The translations under genes were made by a program, and so were the position numbers. A DNA stretch of 64,000 nt from Apostichopus japonicus (lineage: Eukaryota > Echinodermata > Holothuroidea > Aspidochirotida > Stichopodidae), in assembly GCF_037975245.1 (NCBI RefSeq), contig NC_092564.1:8219984-8283983 (forward strand). Direction: 5' to 3'. Positions within the stretch are counted from its first letter, which is position 1. The number at the start of each line of letters is the position of its first letter. Below are positions 1-12,600 of the stretch, piece after piece. Under the pieces are notes generated by a model. That model was not told the origin of the DNA, ran no database searches, and worked only from the letters and a program-made list of their open reading frames with translations.

Positions 1-248
1 CCCAAATGAATGGCTTTGGATATTTGCAATCCACAAGTTTTTGTTTTAACCGTTTGTATGTCATAATCATTAAATAATGACAAAATTGACAAAAACAATA
101 AATAATGATAACAGGGTGGGAATTTTAAGTCAAGTTTTTATCAGTCCATATCTTCTGCCCATTGGCTATTTCGTTGTTGTTTTTTTTTTTTTTAATTTAA
201 AGTAAATACTTTAAATTTAATTTTTTTTTAAATTTAAAGTAAATACTC

Positions 249-254
249 TTTATT
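249..254 (-). promoter_or_regulatory. Candidate polyadenylation signal of the lectin gene
   Basis: TTTATT on the plus strand reads AATAAA on the minus strand, about 120 nt past the lectin stop codon. No other good signal lies between the stop and this site. Confidence 0.5.
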
Positions 255-373
255 GCCTTCTAAATTTCCTCCCCCGCTTAGATTTACAAATGCGAAACAC
301 TTTGAATTTAAAACACATTACACTAAAACAATTTTTTTTTCCAGGCTTAAATTCCAAATAGCCGACTCCTGAT

Positions 374-645
374 TTAAGTAACAGAATAGAACATTACTCC
401 CTCACCTCTGGTGTAGTGGTCGTAATGTTCGTCGTAAGTGAAATCATAATTGGGGTCGTCTTTGGTGTGGTCGTAGAGTTGACACCAGTTGTAAAATTTG
501 TCTACGTCGAATGAAAGACAGACGAAAGACGTCTCGGCCTCGCAGAGTCTGCCACATTCCTCTGCTTGTACTGGAGTGTAATAGGCCTGGTACTGATACC
601 TAAGCCCAAACCCTCTCGTCACGTTATAGTGTGATTGGAGGTACT
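374..645 (-). CDS. Last exon of the lectin gene: PAN/apple-like C-terminal module
   Basis: The exon starts after AACAACAG and runs in frame to TAA at 374-376, giving residues 728-817. It contains EECGRLC, then FVCLSF and YNWCQLYD, the C-x3-C ... C ... C spacing of PAN/apple domains, which mediate protein or carbohydrate contacts in many extracellular proteins. The rest is rich in Asp, Tyr and His. NVT near its start is a possible N-glycosylation site. PAN assignment rests on the cysteine pattern only and is moderate. Confidence 0.72.
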
Positions 646-3600
646 CTGTTGTTACCCAAAGAAAGGAAGGAAAGAAAGAAAGAAAGAAGGAAAAAAAAAA
701 CAGAGAAATTAAACTCTCTTCTGAGTTAAAGATGGAACAAATTTTAAGCAGAGGGCAAGTAACAAAGGAAAAACAACGAATTCAAGAAAAGAGATAAGCA
801 CTTGATGACTAATTTAACAGACAAGACAAAACCAGAGGCTCAATCTCTTCCAGTGAACACACTGACACAGGCACCAAACACTTTGAATTTATCACACATC
901 AAATTTTCCAGACTTGAATTCCTCATAACAACCTCTATGATTAAGCTAAAGAGCATAGATTATGAGTTCCTCACTCTCAGGTAAATACTTGAATTTTTTC
1001 ACATTAACAGAAACTGATCAAATATATAGGGGGGGGAGTGACAGGTAATGAATGGCATTTAAATATATGACAATGAATGTAGGTGAAATACCAGGAGCAC
1101 AACCATTATTTCGTTGTGGGATGGGAGGCGGGGGGGGGGGGAGGAGGGCTAAGATGTATTGTCATCTTTGGGAGTGGTCTAGAGGTATCCTCTCTACTTT
1201 GGTAATATGGAGGGTGCTTAGATGCAAACTGGTGCTCTATTTTGCAACTTTTGGAAAAAATGTTGAAGGATTTTCAATTGTTCTGTACAGATATACATGC
1301 TATATATTGTACACTGGAATGTTCTTTCTGTGAGAGGGGTGGGGAGAGAATGAGCTCCCATTGATTTAATTTGGGGGGGGAGGTCTAAAAGTGGTAGGCC
1401 ATTAAAACATTGCCAACAAAAATCCTCATTAATTTTTCTAAGTGGTATTAGTTTTCTTTTTGGTACTGTATCAAGTAAAAAGAAAGCTACAGTAGCCTAT
1501 AGGACTTGTATCTATAAAAATACATTATCCACGTAAGGGTCATTTCAAGTCCTCTGTAACAGCTTCTTTTGCATTTTTCAATACCAACTAGATATGAAGC
1601 TACAAGTTGAGTTGGAAATATAATTATTTGATATTTAAGGATAAAACTGGAAAGACATGTTTTATATTGAGTAATATCATAAACCATAATAAACCCAAAA
1701 GAGGATCATAACTTACCAGAGCCCATGCAAACAAAACTATTATAATCGCTACAACGGTTGTCGTTCCATTTACCAGTGGTAGAAATCATCTCTCCACAGT
1801 CCTCTTCTCCAACATTGTTTGGTTCTCCTATTTTTTTTGAAAGAGAGTTTATTCATGAGTGGAAAGCTAGGGTTAAAGTTGTCAAACACACAGACTTTTT
1901 ACAGAACATTGTGATTGATTTTTTTTGTCGTTCATTTTTGAAACACTCTGCTCTCTACCGACAAATCTGCCCCTCCCACTATGAAAAGAAATCAAACAAA
2001 TAATCATTCCAATCAAAATGAAAAGCACCTCAAAGTCATTACAAATAGATCAACTTATGACAGTGTTGTTTAGCCATTTTCCACGACTCGCAAACCTGCT
2101 AATAACATTGGGAAAACGTTGCGCCCCCTTTCACCTATCACCTGTGGATGCACTGTCTCTTTCAGGAAATTTTGCTGCTTATGCCTATAGGTTTTGCACC
2201 CCAACCTGAGGTCCTGGGCCTTGCACCCTTGGATTTGTATGTTTTTTAGATCCTCCTGCAAGCAGGAACTCGCAAAGAAGCCTCATCAAAGCCACAAGCT
2301 GACCGAAGTCAGTTTCTTAGATTCATATTTAACGTCCATGATAATGAATTGGCAATTGTCAACAACTCTGTAACTGAACGACATACATTAATCTTGGAGT
2401 GACCCGAACTGGGGACCTTATGATTGGAAGTCACCGGCGTCAACTTATGGAAACAGACTTATGGAAACAGACTTATGGAAACAGACTTATGGAAACAGAC
2501 TTATGGAAACAGACTTATGGAAACAGACTTACCACTATTCCAATTCAAGAAATTGACAGCTGAGCCATCAGCCCATTGGAAACCACCCTCGGTATTCTGA
2601 TCGTCTAAACCGATAAACAAAATGAAGGATATTCCACTGCTGTCTATCAGATCCAAAAACATATCTGTTGTGAAGAAATAAAATCAATTTCAAATAAAAA
2701 TGAAAGGTCTGATAAACATGATCAGTGCTTATGAAATCTAAGTTGACATGAGAAATCAGTAAAATGGAATCAGGACAGTAGAGAAATAATATTATAAATA
2801 AAAAATTATATTTATATAGTGCTTAATACAACATTTCAGAGTGCTTTACAAAGTAGGAAAGAGTCAAAGGAAACAAAGGGAAAGTTAGAAACTAGGAATC
2901 AAACAGAAATGTTTGAAGCTGTCTCTTGAAAATAAAGAGGGAGGGAGAGTCACAAACGTAAAATGGGAGTTTGTTCCAAACAGAAGGCGCAGCGACAGAA
3001 AAGGCTTGATCGCCATAACGAGTGCGGGTACGTGGACCAGGAGCTAATTGCAAATGCGCATGATAGGAAGAGCGAAGCGTAACGGTAGTTAACCGAAGCA
3101 AAGATCGGTGGTAAATCAATGTTAGTTGTTTATAGTATGGATGGATAAATGCTAAGAAAACTGATATATAGACATGTCACATTCTTCCTGAGTCAGGATA
3201 GGCCGCGAGGACGATTGTGTCATGAGGGCCCTTTTAGAGTTTGTCTTGTTTCTAATCTGTTTTTTTTCAAGAATACAAAATGCTTCTTCCCATATTTTCC
3301 CAGGCCCCTAATTGCCCCACCCCCAGGGCCCCTCTCATCAGGCTTATCCGGTGTCAGTGAAGATTGTGCTATAAGTAGTGTATTAATGTAAGTCTAACAT
3401 TAGGCTTATTATTACTTGCTACTAAAGCAGTGTGAATAACATCACAGAAATGACTGACGAAGGCCCCTTGTTTGCTATAGGAAAGCTTTTTGTCTTATCG
3501 AACAAGCCGTGGCAAGCTGGATGTTGTATCTAATCCCACGAGTAGTGTTTCGATTTTATTTGATCGAATTCCACGAATAGTGGTTCGATTTTATATGACC

Positions 3601-6600
3601 GTTCGTAGTGAAGTGTGCATGAGTAAAGCAGAGCAGTGCGTAATTTTTCTTAATAACAAGTCTGATGAACTAGGCCAACTAGCATTTCATTGGTCATGGA
3701 ATAATGGTCTTTGATATATTTGAGAAATGAGTCTTACCATGGATAAATTGGTTCTCCGCTAAGCTATGGATACTGCCCAACTCTCCACCTAGCAGTCTGC
3801 ATTCAAGTCTGGCTTCATCATAGTTCATTGCAGCATTGGGATCCATGAAGTAACAGCGGTTGTTATCTTCATTCAGAACCCAGCCCTCACCGCATTCATC
3901 AAAGCCAGGAGCTAGTAGAGAAGATGTAATACCATCAAATCAGGACTATCAATACAACAAGCTGATGAACTCATACATTAAAACTGCATCACTGCTGCTT
4001 TGCCAGACCTGGGTTGGAATAAACACTCAGGTGGCAGCATTTTATATCTAGACCATGTATTCAATTCTTTATGCAGATTTTGTAAATAGAGCCCATAATG
4101 ATACTATTTGTTTCATATGGGTTCATTTGCTATGATTTTCTTTTCATCAACTTTCAAAGCAAGATGTTGATATGCAGCAAATTTGTTTACATGTAAAACA
4201 AGCTTGAAACAGTTTCAATCTGTCCTCTGGTACATATAGGAAATACATACTAGACAAACAATCGTTTTTTAAGCGACTCTCTACATTTACTAGACACTCT
4301 TAGATGTTACTTGACTCTCTATACATGTTACTAGACACCCTATACATGTTACTATACACTCTATATGTACCGCACCACAATTAGAGTAGTGTACATCCGA
4401 ATGGTTAACCGTCAGAGAAAAGAGGTAAAAGTACCTAATATAATGCTTGTTTAAGCATGTTATCAGTTACAACCATTATTTGATCTGCCTTTATATGAAA
4501 GCGCATAAATTTAAAGTACAGATTGTGTGAAAATAGGGAGGATCGAATGTGTTATAAACCATTTTAGAAAATATTTGGTTAAATGTTGATACTACTCCTA
4601 GCGAGCAGATGGAAGGAACGTGCTCCTCTTCTAGCTCAAAATCTAAAAGGTCATGATTTGGAAGTTTGCAAGTGCCATGATTGGCCAAGATCTCAGCTAT
4701 CATGTGGTGGGTAAACTATACCAGTTGAAAACTTCTATCTATGCTTTGGCAAGTCTTGAAAGTGATGAGTTTAGTGTGTAAGTCAATGGAACAATTAATT
4801 GTGGTGCGAGACCTATACATGTCACAAGACACTCTCTACATGTTACTATACACTCTACACTGTTAGGGTTGCCACAGGTAACTTAGTTCAGAAATCTTAC
4901 CATAAAAACACACACACAAACCTACATGTTTGTATTACATTCAGACCGAGGACCCCATTGTATTTTCCATTGTTCAAATCCACGTACCCTAACCTTAACA
5001 ATAACCCATACAATAGAATTCTTCCGAGGACGTGGTGATTCTTTAGAAATCACAACCGAGGACCTAGAATTCTTTTGTTCAAGTCCTCGGTCAGATAGAA
5101 AAACAAACGCATACACCCACACACATGGGATTACTGTTAGGGTTGTTTCAGGTAATCCAGTTTAGAATTCTTACCATAAACACACACACACGCACATTGG
5201 ATTACTGTTAGGATTGCAGACAGCATCATATATGTATATATTTTTTTACTTACGAGGTGTTGGTGGAAGTGTGGTAGGAGGATCAGGCACTGTTGAAGGA
5301 GAAAATTAAAAACAATCTTAAGAAGATAACAAAGGCATCTTCAGAACGAGTAGATCCAATCTACATCAACTGAGCAATTCCATCAACTTACATTAGGATT
5401 CTAGGACTTCTGTTGCCTCATCAGAGTGTATGACTATTAAAGTCACCATGGCTTGTGTTAGAATATCAAACAAGCTACAACAAAAAAATAACACTTAACA
5501 TATAAAACCAATAAGAACGATCAAGCAAACTTGTAAAGAATCGTTTCATTTTTTATGACAAATAATGCAGACAAACATTCATCTTATCTGATTCCACATC
5601 AAGAGCAGTCAGCAATTAACATTCACCAAAAAATAAAGAGAATTAAAAGAAATCAAAGAAATCAAAAGAAATCAAGGGTTAAAATGAAAAACAAAGCAAT
5701 CTAACTAAAGAAATTTGCAGAATGGAAAAGAGCAAAGAAGTTTCTTTGTCAATTGTCCAAAATCTTTTCCAATGTCTGATATTTCCCTGTCAGGTTTCTG
5801 TTATTTATATTTTTTTTAATTATGTAAAATTTTATATTTATATTTATATTCAGAATAAATATGTATGAAAAACACAACACGACCCAACTTTACTCATCCT
5901 CCAACCACAAAAATCAAACAAGATTTGACATCAAAGGTACGCTCTCGCAAAGAATTATTCAAGGCATCACAGTTTCTGTTTGATTTTTGCATAAAAATCA
6001 AATATAAATCTAAATGTCGCCCTCCGACATGCTTGACTGATGTTATTGGAGGGATATCTTATGACAAATAGTTTGCTACTCTGATACAAATTTGGGCACA
6101 TGTTTCTTCCATTCTTCAAACTTTTGGGTCCGACTGGTCGTTTTGTAGAATTGTTTGTTTCTTTCGTTCGTTTCTTCATTCAAGGCACCGAAATATTCAA
6201 TGCAGCTCTAAAGTGGCTTAACACGAAATCATTAAAGCTGTTTGTCAAACTTACATTTTCCTTTCTTGCAGATGTATTTATGTGCATTGGTACACCTGAT
6301 ATCATTCCATGTTCCTAGTTTCCAATATTCTGATTCTAAATGGACACAGTCTTCAAAACTACCCGGAGATGGTTCTCCTGGAGCCCAGTTTGTGAATGAT
6401 GACGAACTGTCAAACTAGATGGCGCAAAACAAAACAAAATTATATTATTATAATGAGACACAGGTAACCCTTAATGGGTGAGAACCAACCATTCGTACTG
6501 TTATAATACAGAGATAGAAGGGAAGGTTGGGGGGGCGGTGAATTTATTCTATCAAAGGGGGTTATAAGCTATGAAAATATGAATTTCTGTTTTTTTGTTC

Positions 6601-9600
6601 GACTTGGTCAAGTCTAATATTGCTTCATTTGCCTCAAGCAAAACACAATCTTCTTTGTTCATAATACAGATATAAGCAGTCCGTATTAATTTATGTAAAT
6701 ATATATATTATTTTCATTGTATGTCAGATGTTTTAAATGAAGAGAAACTGCTCACCAACTGGCCATCTTCCCACACATAATTTCCTTCAAGGGCAATATC
6801 ATTCAGACCAATCCATAAATTTGTCCTGATTGAATCCATGCGAGCTGACAAAATGAAACAGATGAAAATTTGACAATTACTTTAAACCAGTGTGAAACTT
6901 TCCAATAATCATTCAGTTTTTGAGTATAATATATTTTCAGCGTGATCTGAGTTAATATGTTTTTGTAAACAAACTTGTTGAAAGTTTGTAAACTTTGTCA
7001 AGCAGCATACTCCTCCCTAAGTAACTGAATTTAAAAGGAGGCTTGATACAGTTATTAATGCAATTTAATATGAAAGCAGACAATATGCAGATCAGTAGAT
7101 TCAGAGTTCCAGCTAATAATTTTATGATAGTCTCAGCAACAAATCATTTTAGCATCACATCATATCATATTGCATCACTTCAGATTGTACAATTCATACC
7201 ACATTGCATCCACATCATACTACTTGCTTCAAAACACATCTATGCACTTTGAATCATATCACATCACATCATAGCAATTCATTGTAATAACTGCATATCA
7301 TATCACATCATATTTAGTCACATCAGATCACTTCACATCATACCATCTTAAAGTAGAGCTTGAAGCATCATTTTTGGAAATTAAGCTTTATAAATGTCAC
7401 AACTTTTGAAAATTTAAACTATCATGGGAACTAGAATAGATGCAGAAGTATATGCACCCATTTGGTTCACACTGTTTAATCATATTTTGTACGGTTGATA
7501 GAAAATCTTCCAGATTTTCCAATATTGACTGGAAATTCAAGTATCATTTCATAACCTAAAGAGTCATCAATACTCTCTTGATTCATCGGCCTCCACCTTT
7601 ACAAATTTTTACTAAAACAGTGTTCTCCAAAACATAAGGATGACAGCAGTCTGCCAAAGTCATAAAAATAAACCAAACCAGAAAGCACCCCTGATTCGCA
7701 ACAAGCGAAGAAAAACTCAACGTTATTGAAGAGAAAATTGGAGTGTGTTGGCAAGACTAGTTAAACCATAAACTAACTTGTGATAAAAGATTGTTCTTCT
7801 GGTGAGGTGATGGATGTAAGATTAGCATCTACCGCTTCGCACGCTTTGACCGCATCTTCTTGCACCTGGACGTCTTGGCTAAAGTAATAACAAGAGTCTT
7901 TGAAGAGGTTCCAGCCAACCTCACAGCTACCGTATGCTGTACAGGGAAACAATATATTGCCATAGAAGCTGTTCAAAGAGTACTTCAGCAAACCGAGTAG
8001 AAACCGACATTATTTTCATAAATATGTGCATCAATAACTCTTGTGAGAAATTGGTTTCTTTAAAATGAAATAATAATATCTCAATCAAAACAAGTCTGTG
8101 AGAATCTGATTGACTGATGGGATAATTTTAGTGAATTTCCATCAAAAGGCAGAAATGCAAAATGCATTAAGTGTTGATGAGGTAAATTAGCTGAATCATT
8201 TGGGAAGCCACTATCTGAAAATTTGTTAGCAAGGTTTCAACAGTGTGTTTTCTCTGTTGACCACAAATGACCAATAAATTCAACTACAATCAATACAGGG
8301 TGTGCATCATTAGGAAACAACCTCATATAAGGCATGACTTTCTTTCCAACGTTCCCGATTTGAATGATTCTTTTACAAGGTTTGCAGACTTTGACCTCAG
8401 ATGACCTTTGAACTCCAATAGAAAAAAAATATAGCATATTCACTCATGCATCCACAATCTAAAGATGAGATACGTCAAAGGGTCCTTTCTTGTGATTTCA
8501 TGTAAATAAATGCTTCTTGGCATTGAGCTTTGCTGACTTTGACCTTCAAAGACAACAAATTTCATCTAAGCATACAGTCAAATATTGTACCCAAGATATT
8601 GAAGAAATATATATAATAATATGTTAACTAGGTTTTCAGACCTCTGATTACCTCAAATGACCTTCAACCTCAACTAGAAGCACCAGGCTCCATCTAATCA
8701 ATAAAAGGTATCCACTAGCCACAAAAAAAATTATGAGACTTCATCCAAGTTTCCCTCCTTACCCACCCACTCACATACACCCCTACATAACCACTCATAA
8801 TGATTCACACTAAGTGTAGCTATAATATTATTGTTTGTGCTTTTGCATGAATAGTAAATTGTGAACATAAACTGCTAACCTGAGCTCCTAAGTCTAATTT
8901 CTATTATTTTTCTACTCGGATGTTCTTTAATATTATCGATTTTGGCTTCAAAAAATGTGTCAGACAACTTAAACTCAAATAAATTTTTACTTACTGCTAT
9001 CTGGAGAGGAAGGATTTAATGTGGCTCCTGAAAGAAAAAAAGAAAAATAAATGAAACTGATGGTACTTCAAAATTCAGCATCAAATTTGTTGACACAAAA
9101 TGCAACCATTCAGGTTGCAATTAGAACAGTGATGGAAGGACTGAGAGATTTTTGGAGGGTGGTGGGGGGGGGGGGAGAACTTGCGATAAAGAGCTGGTAC
9201 CTTTCATAGGTTTTTTTGCAACTTTTCACCAGATCATCTGAAGTTACTCCAGCAATGTCCTGTACAAAGCCACACAGAATTTTATGTGTGTGGAGAACAC
9301 TTCGTACAAAAGAGTTTCAGAATAAAAGCGGTACAGCGAAAACGTCAACTGAAAAATGTAGTTTTCTCACCTAATGGTGCTTTACAATAAAATGCCTTCA
9401 GACCATAGCAAGTAGTTGTGTCCCATTTGCTATCCGCAAACCCTGTAAAAGAGTACACATAATATACAGAACTTTTATTATCATATGAAAAATGATACAA
9501 ACAAGATGAACCAACTGAAGCATAGAAATATAGATCAAATCAATAAATGATAAAAATGTGGTAAATTTATGGAACCATTTAACAGCTTTTTTAGGTGAGA

Positions 9601-12600
9601 TGCCCCTAGGAATATAATTTATCATTAAGAGGGAGGAGGTTGGGTGGGGGGAGGTGGGCGAAAAGAGTAGGAATGTGTAAGTATGTTTCTTGATAAAATT
9701 ATGTATTTCCTTGTTTGAAATCTAATAAGTGTAAACATATTTTAGAGGCATGAAACGGCTATCACTGAGAAGTATTGCCAATTAAGTGAATTTCATATTG
9801 CACAGGAAAACCACATCAGTATTTTTCAATCAGACTTCTTTGATCCTTACGACTTGGACATCCATTTTCAAACTTCTTAAATTCAGGTATGTTATCAAAC
9901 TTTACGGCATAAACTGGGTCTTTCCACAGTTATTTACCACCGATTCCCCTACTCCCATCGGACACAAGTCATATTCTAATCTCTGTTTACTGTGTTTTTT
10001 TCTACTTAAGACATTTTCTTAACGAATTATCTGATATAAAATAGCACCCGAACGATATAGAACATATACTTCATTTATTAAATTATAAAGAGACAAATGA
10101 CGCATATCCTACCAGTGTAGATTGTGCCGCAGTCCGTTTGGCCTGCTACTAGAGAAGGTTGAGACGGGTTCCAGTTAGTGTACCCATCCACAGCTCCACC
10201 ATGTTCCCAAAGAAGCTGGTCGTCATTGATGAAATCTGAAAAACGAAGGGAAAAAAAAAACATGTTTGCTATTTGACAGAACCACTCTCAAAGTACAGAG
10301 GGACGAAAGTTAAAAACGAAGAAGAGAATACATTGCTTTGAAGATAATTACCACTCTACCCAAATAAAGAAAAGCTTTAAAATCACATGCAACAGAGTTC
10401 CTGTGTTACTAGTGGATCATATCTTAGCTTAGGCTTGATACCAAAAGAATGTATATGGTGTTGTAGCTAATTAAATCTGTTTACTTAAAGTTTCAAATGA
10501 TTAGGTCAAGACATATATATTACTTGATACAGCCAACTTTGGATATAAATAGTTTTCTGGCTATCTGCAGTTAAACGCAACTTCATTAAGTATCAAAACA
10601 GCAAAATGAGTATCAAGTGATCTATCAAGTCAGAGATATGTTTATTATTTGTCACATCAAGACAAACTCAATATCCAGGTTATAGTCAAAACAGATACAA
10701 CCTAAAAAAACCTCCTGTTTTTTTTCATATCCAATAACTTTTCTTCATTGGGATTACATTTGAAAGTTAATTAACCATTTTCACATATCTTATTCGTATT
10801 CGAGTTCTATAAATACCGACAGTAAATTAAAAGTGTAAATTCATAATATTCCAATGATGCTGCATCAGCAAATTAAAGTACTACAATATCTAACAAGAAT
10901 TCCGGGTATTTTTGTTGTTGTTAAGCATAGGGCTCGTTCCAATTCCTCATGATGTAAGATCTAATAATGAACTAAAAAAGCTATAAAGTTATAACCAAAT
11001 TTGGAAGGAGAGTACACTTACCACTGACACCAAGCCACATGCTAAAAAAACCATTAAAATAAAAACTTAAGAGGTTTTCACCAATAAACTGGCTTTCTGC
11101 ATCCCTGTGAAAGGTAAGAAATACAAAATTCAGGATCTTCGATTGGTCTTTGAATATCAATTTACACTTTTTCCTGGAAAGTTCAGATCCAACTTTTTCC
11201 CTCCAAATATCTACTAACTATTAAAACCACCTCGGTACCCTTTGTCTATGCTAAATAATACTCTTAACATTTGCAATTTATCCTTTGTTTATATCAACAG
11301 TTCAACTTGACATGATGCTTATATCAGCAATGATATCTACATTCTCTCTTGGCCCGTAAGTTGGCATTATTTTATGTTATATCAGGAATAGCTAAGCAAA
11401 TTTTCAGAATGTCCTCAATCTGTACCACATCATAACTTCAAACTTGGTGATTGCAGACTGAGTTGAAATAATTTAAGATAGGAGACAGCTTAAAATATTT
11501 GGCAAACTAATGTGATAACCAATGCTTCTCAACAACATTTTGTAGTTGAAGACTGGGACAAATTATTATATTGTTCTAATTCTAATGTTTTGATGGCATG
11601 AAGAAAACATCAGTTTCAGTTCACTGTACAATTCATTAATTGCTTTACTCTGTAAACTAAAACTTTACAGCATCACACTTCACTAGAAGTTTTCAAGTGG
11701 TAAAAACCCTGACAGAATCTAAAGATTGAAGAAAACTTACGATAAAATTGTCAGTAAGTAAGCTCCCTCATTTTCACAGAAGTGTTTAGCATCAGTATAA
11801 GTCTTTGCAACCTTCACAGCCTGATAACAGAAACCATTGAAGTTTTCCCATCCGACTGGACAGAACCCTAATGACAAATAATATTCAGTTAATCAATCAA
11901 TCCATTGATGTAAATCAATTAATCATTTACTAACAGTAAAAGGAAGAGTAAAACTAGTCAGATAATTGTCTGTTGCAGATTTGTTAAGACCAACCATTTA
12001 TTTAAAGGGTGTGAAGACTCGCGTCAAAAGAAATGCCGGTGATCTGACCTAGTTTCGAATGAGGTGTAACAGAAGTGTTAGACACCACCATCGATCCCAG
12101 AAAATACACACACAGCTTGCTACCGTTGGTAATTAGACACTAGTGTGCAGTCAGTACATACAGCTGTGGTCAATACCCACAGCACAGTGTACAAACGATA
12201 CAGCGATGGACATCTTAGGTCTAGCTAAAGATAAGAAGGTATCACGTTTCATTACTGTCTGCATTTCGTAGCGACAAGCAACGGAAAGTTAACTTTTTAA
12301 AGATGGCGGCACGCTGTTTGAGGCGAGTCTTCAATGCCTTTAATGGCTCAGTTGCTTTTGCAAGAACTACATCAATAGCAACAGACTAGGAAAGCTCGAC
12401 AACCATCAACATTGTCACTGCCCATATGCAATGATGAATTATATAATTATTATGAAATATCCTAGATGTCAATAACTGATGCAAGATGCAGGACTCAGCT
12501 GTGGGTGGTCATTTAAGTTAGTTTAAGTCTCATATCCTGCTAACTTCCTGTCAGAGTTCAAGTCCTACTTTTGTCTTCTTGTCCTTCTTCTTGTCCTACA

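Noticed and set aside
1052-1333. 93-codon plus-strand open frame
   Set aside because: Low-complexity Gly run from a poly-G tract, antisense to the lectin 3' introns, no domain.
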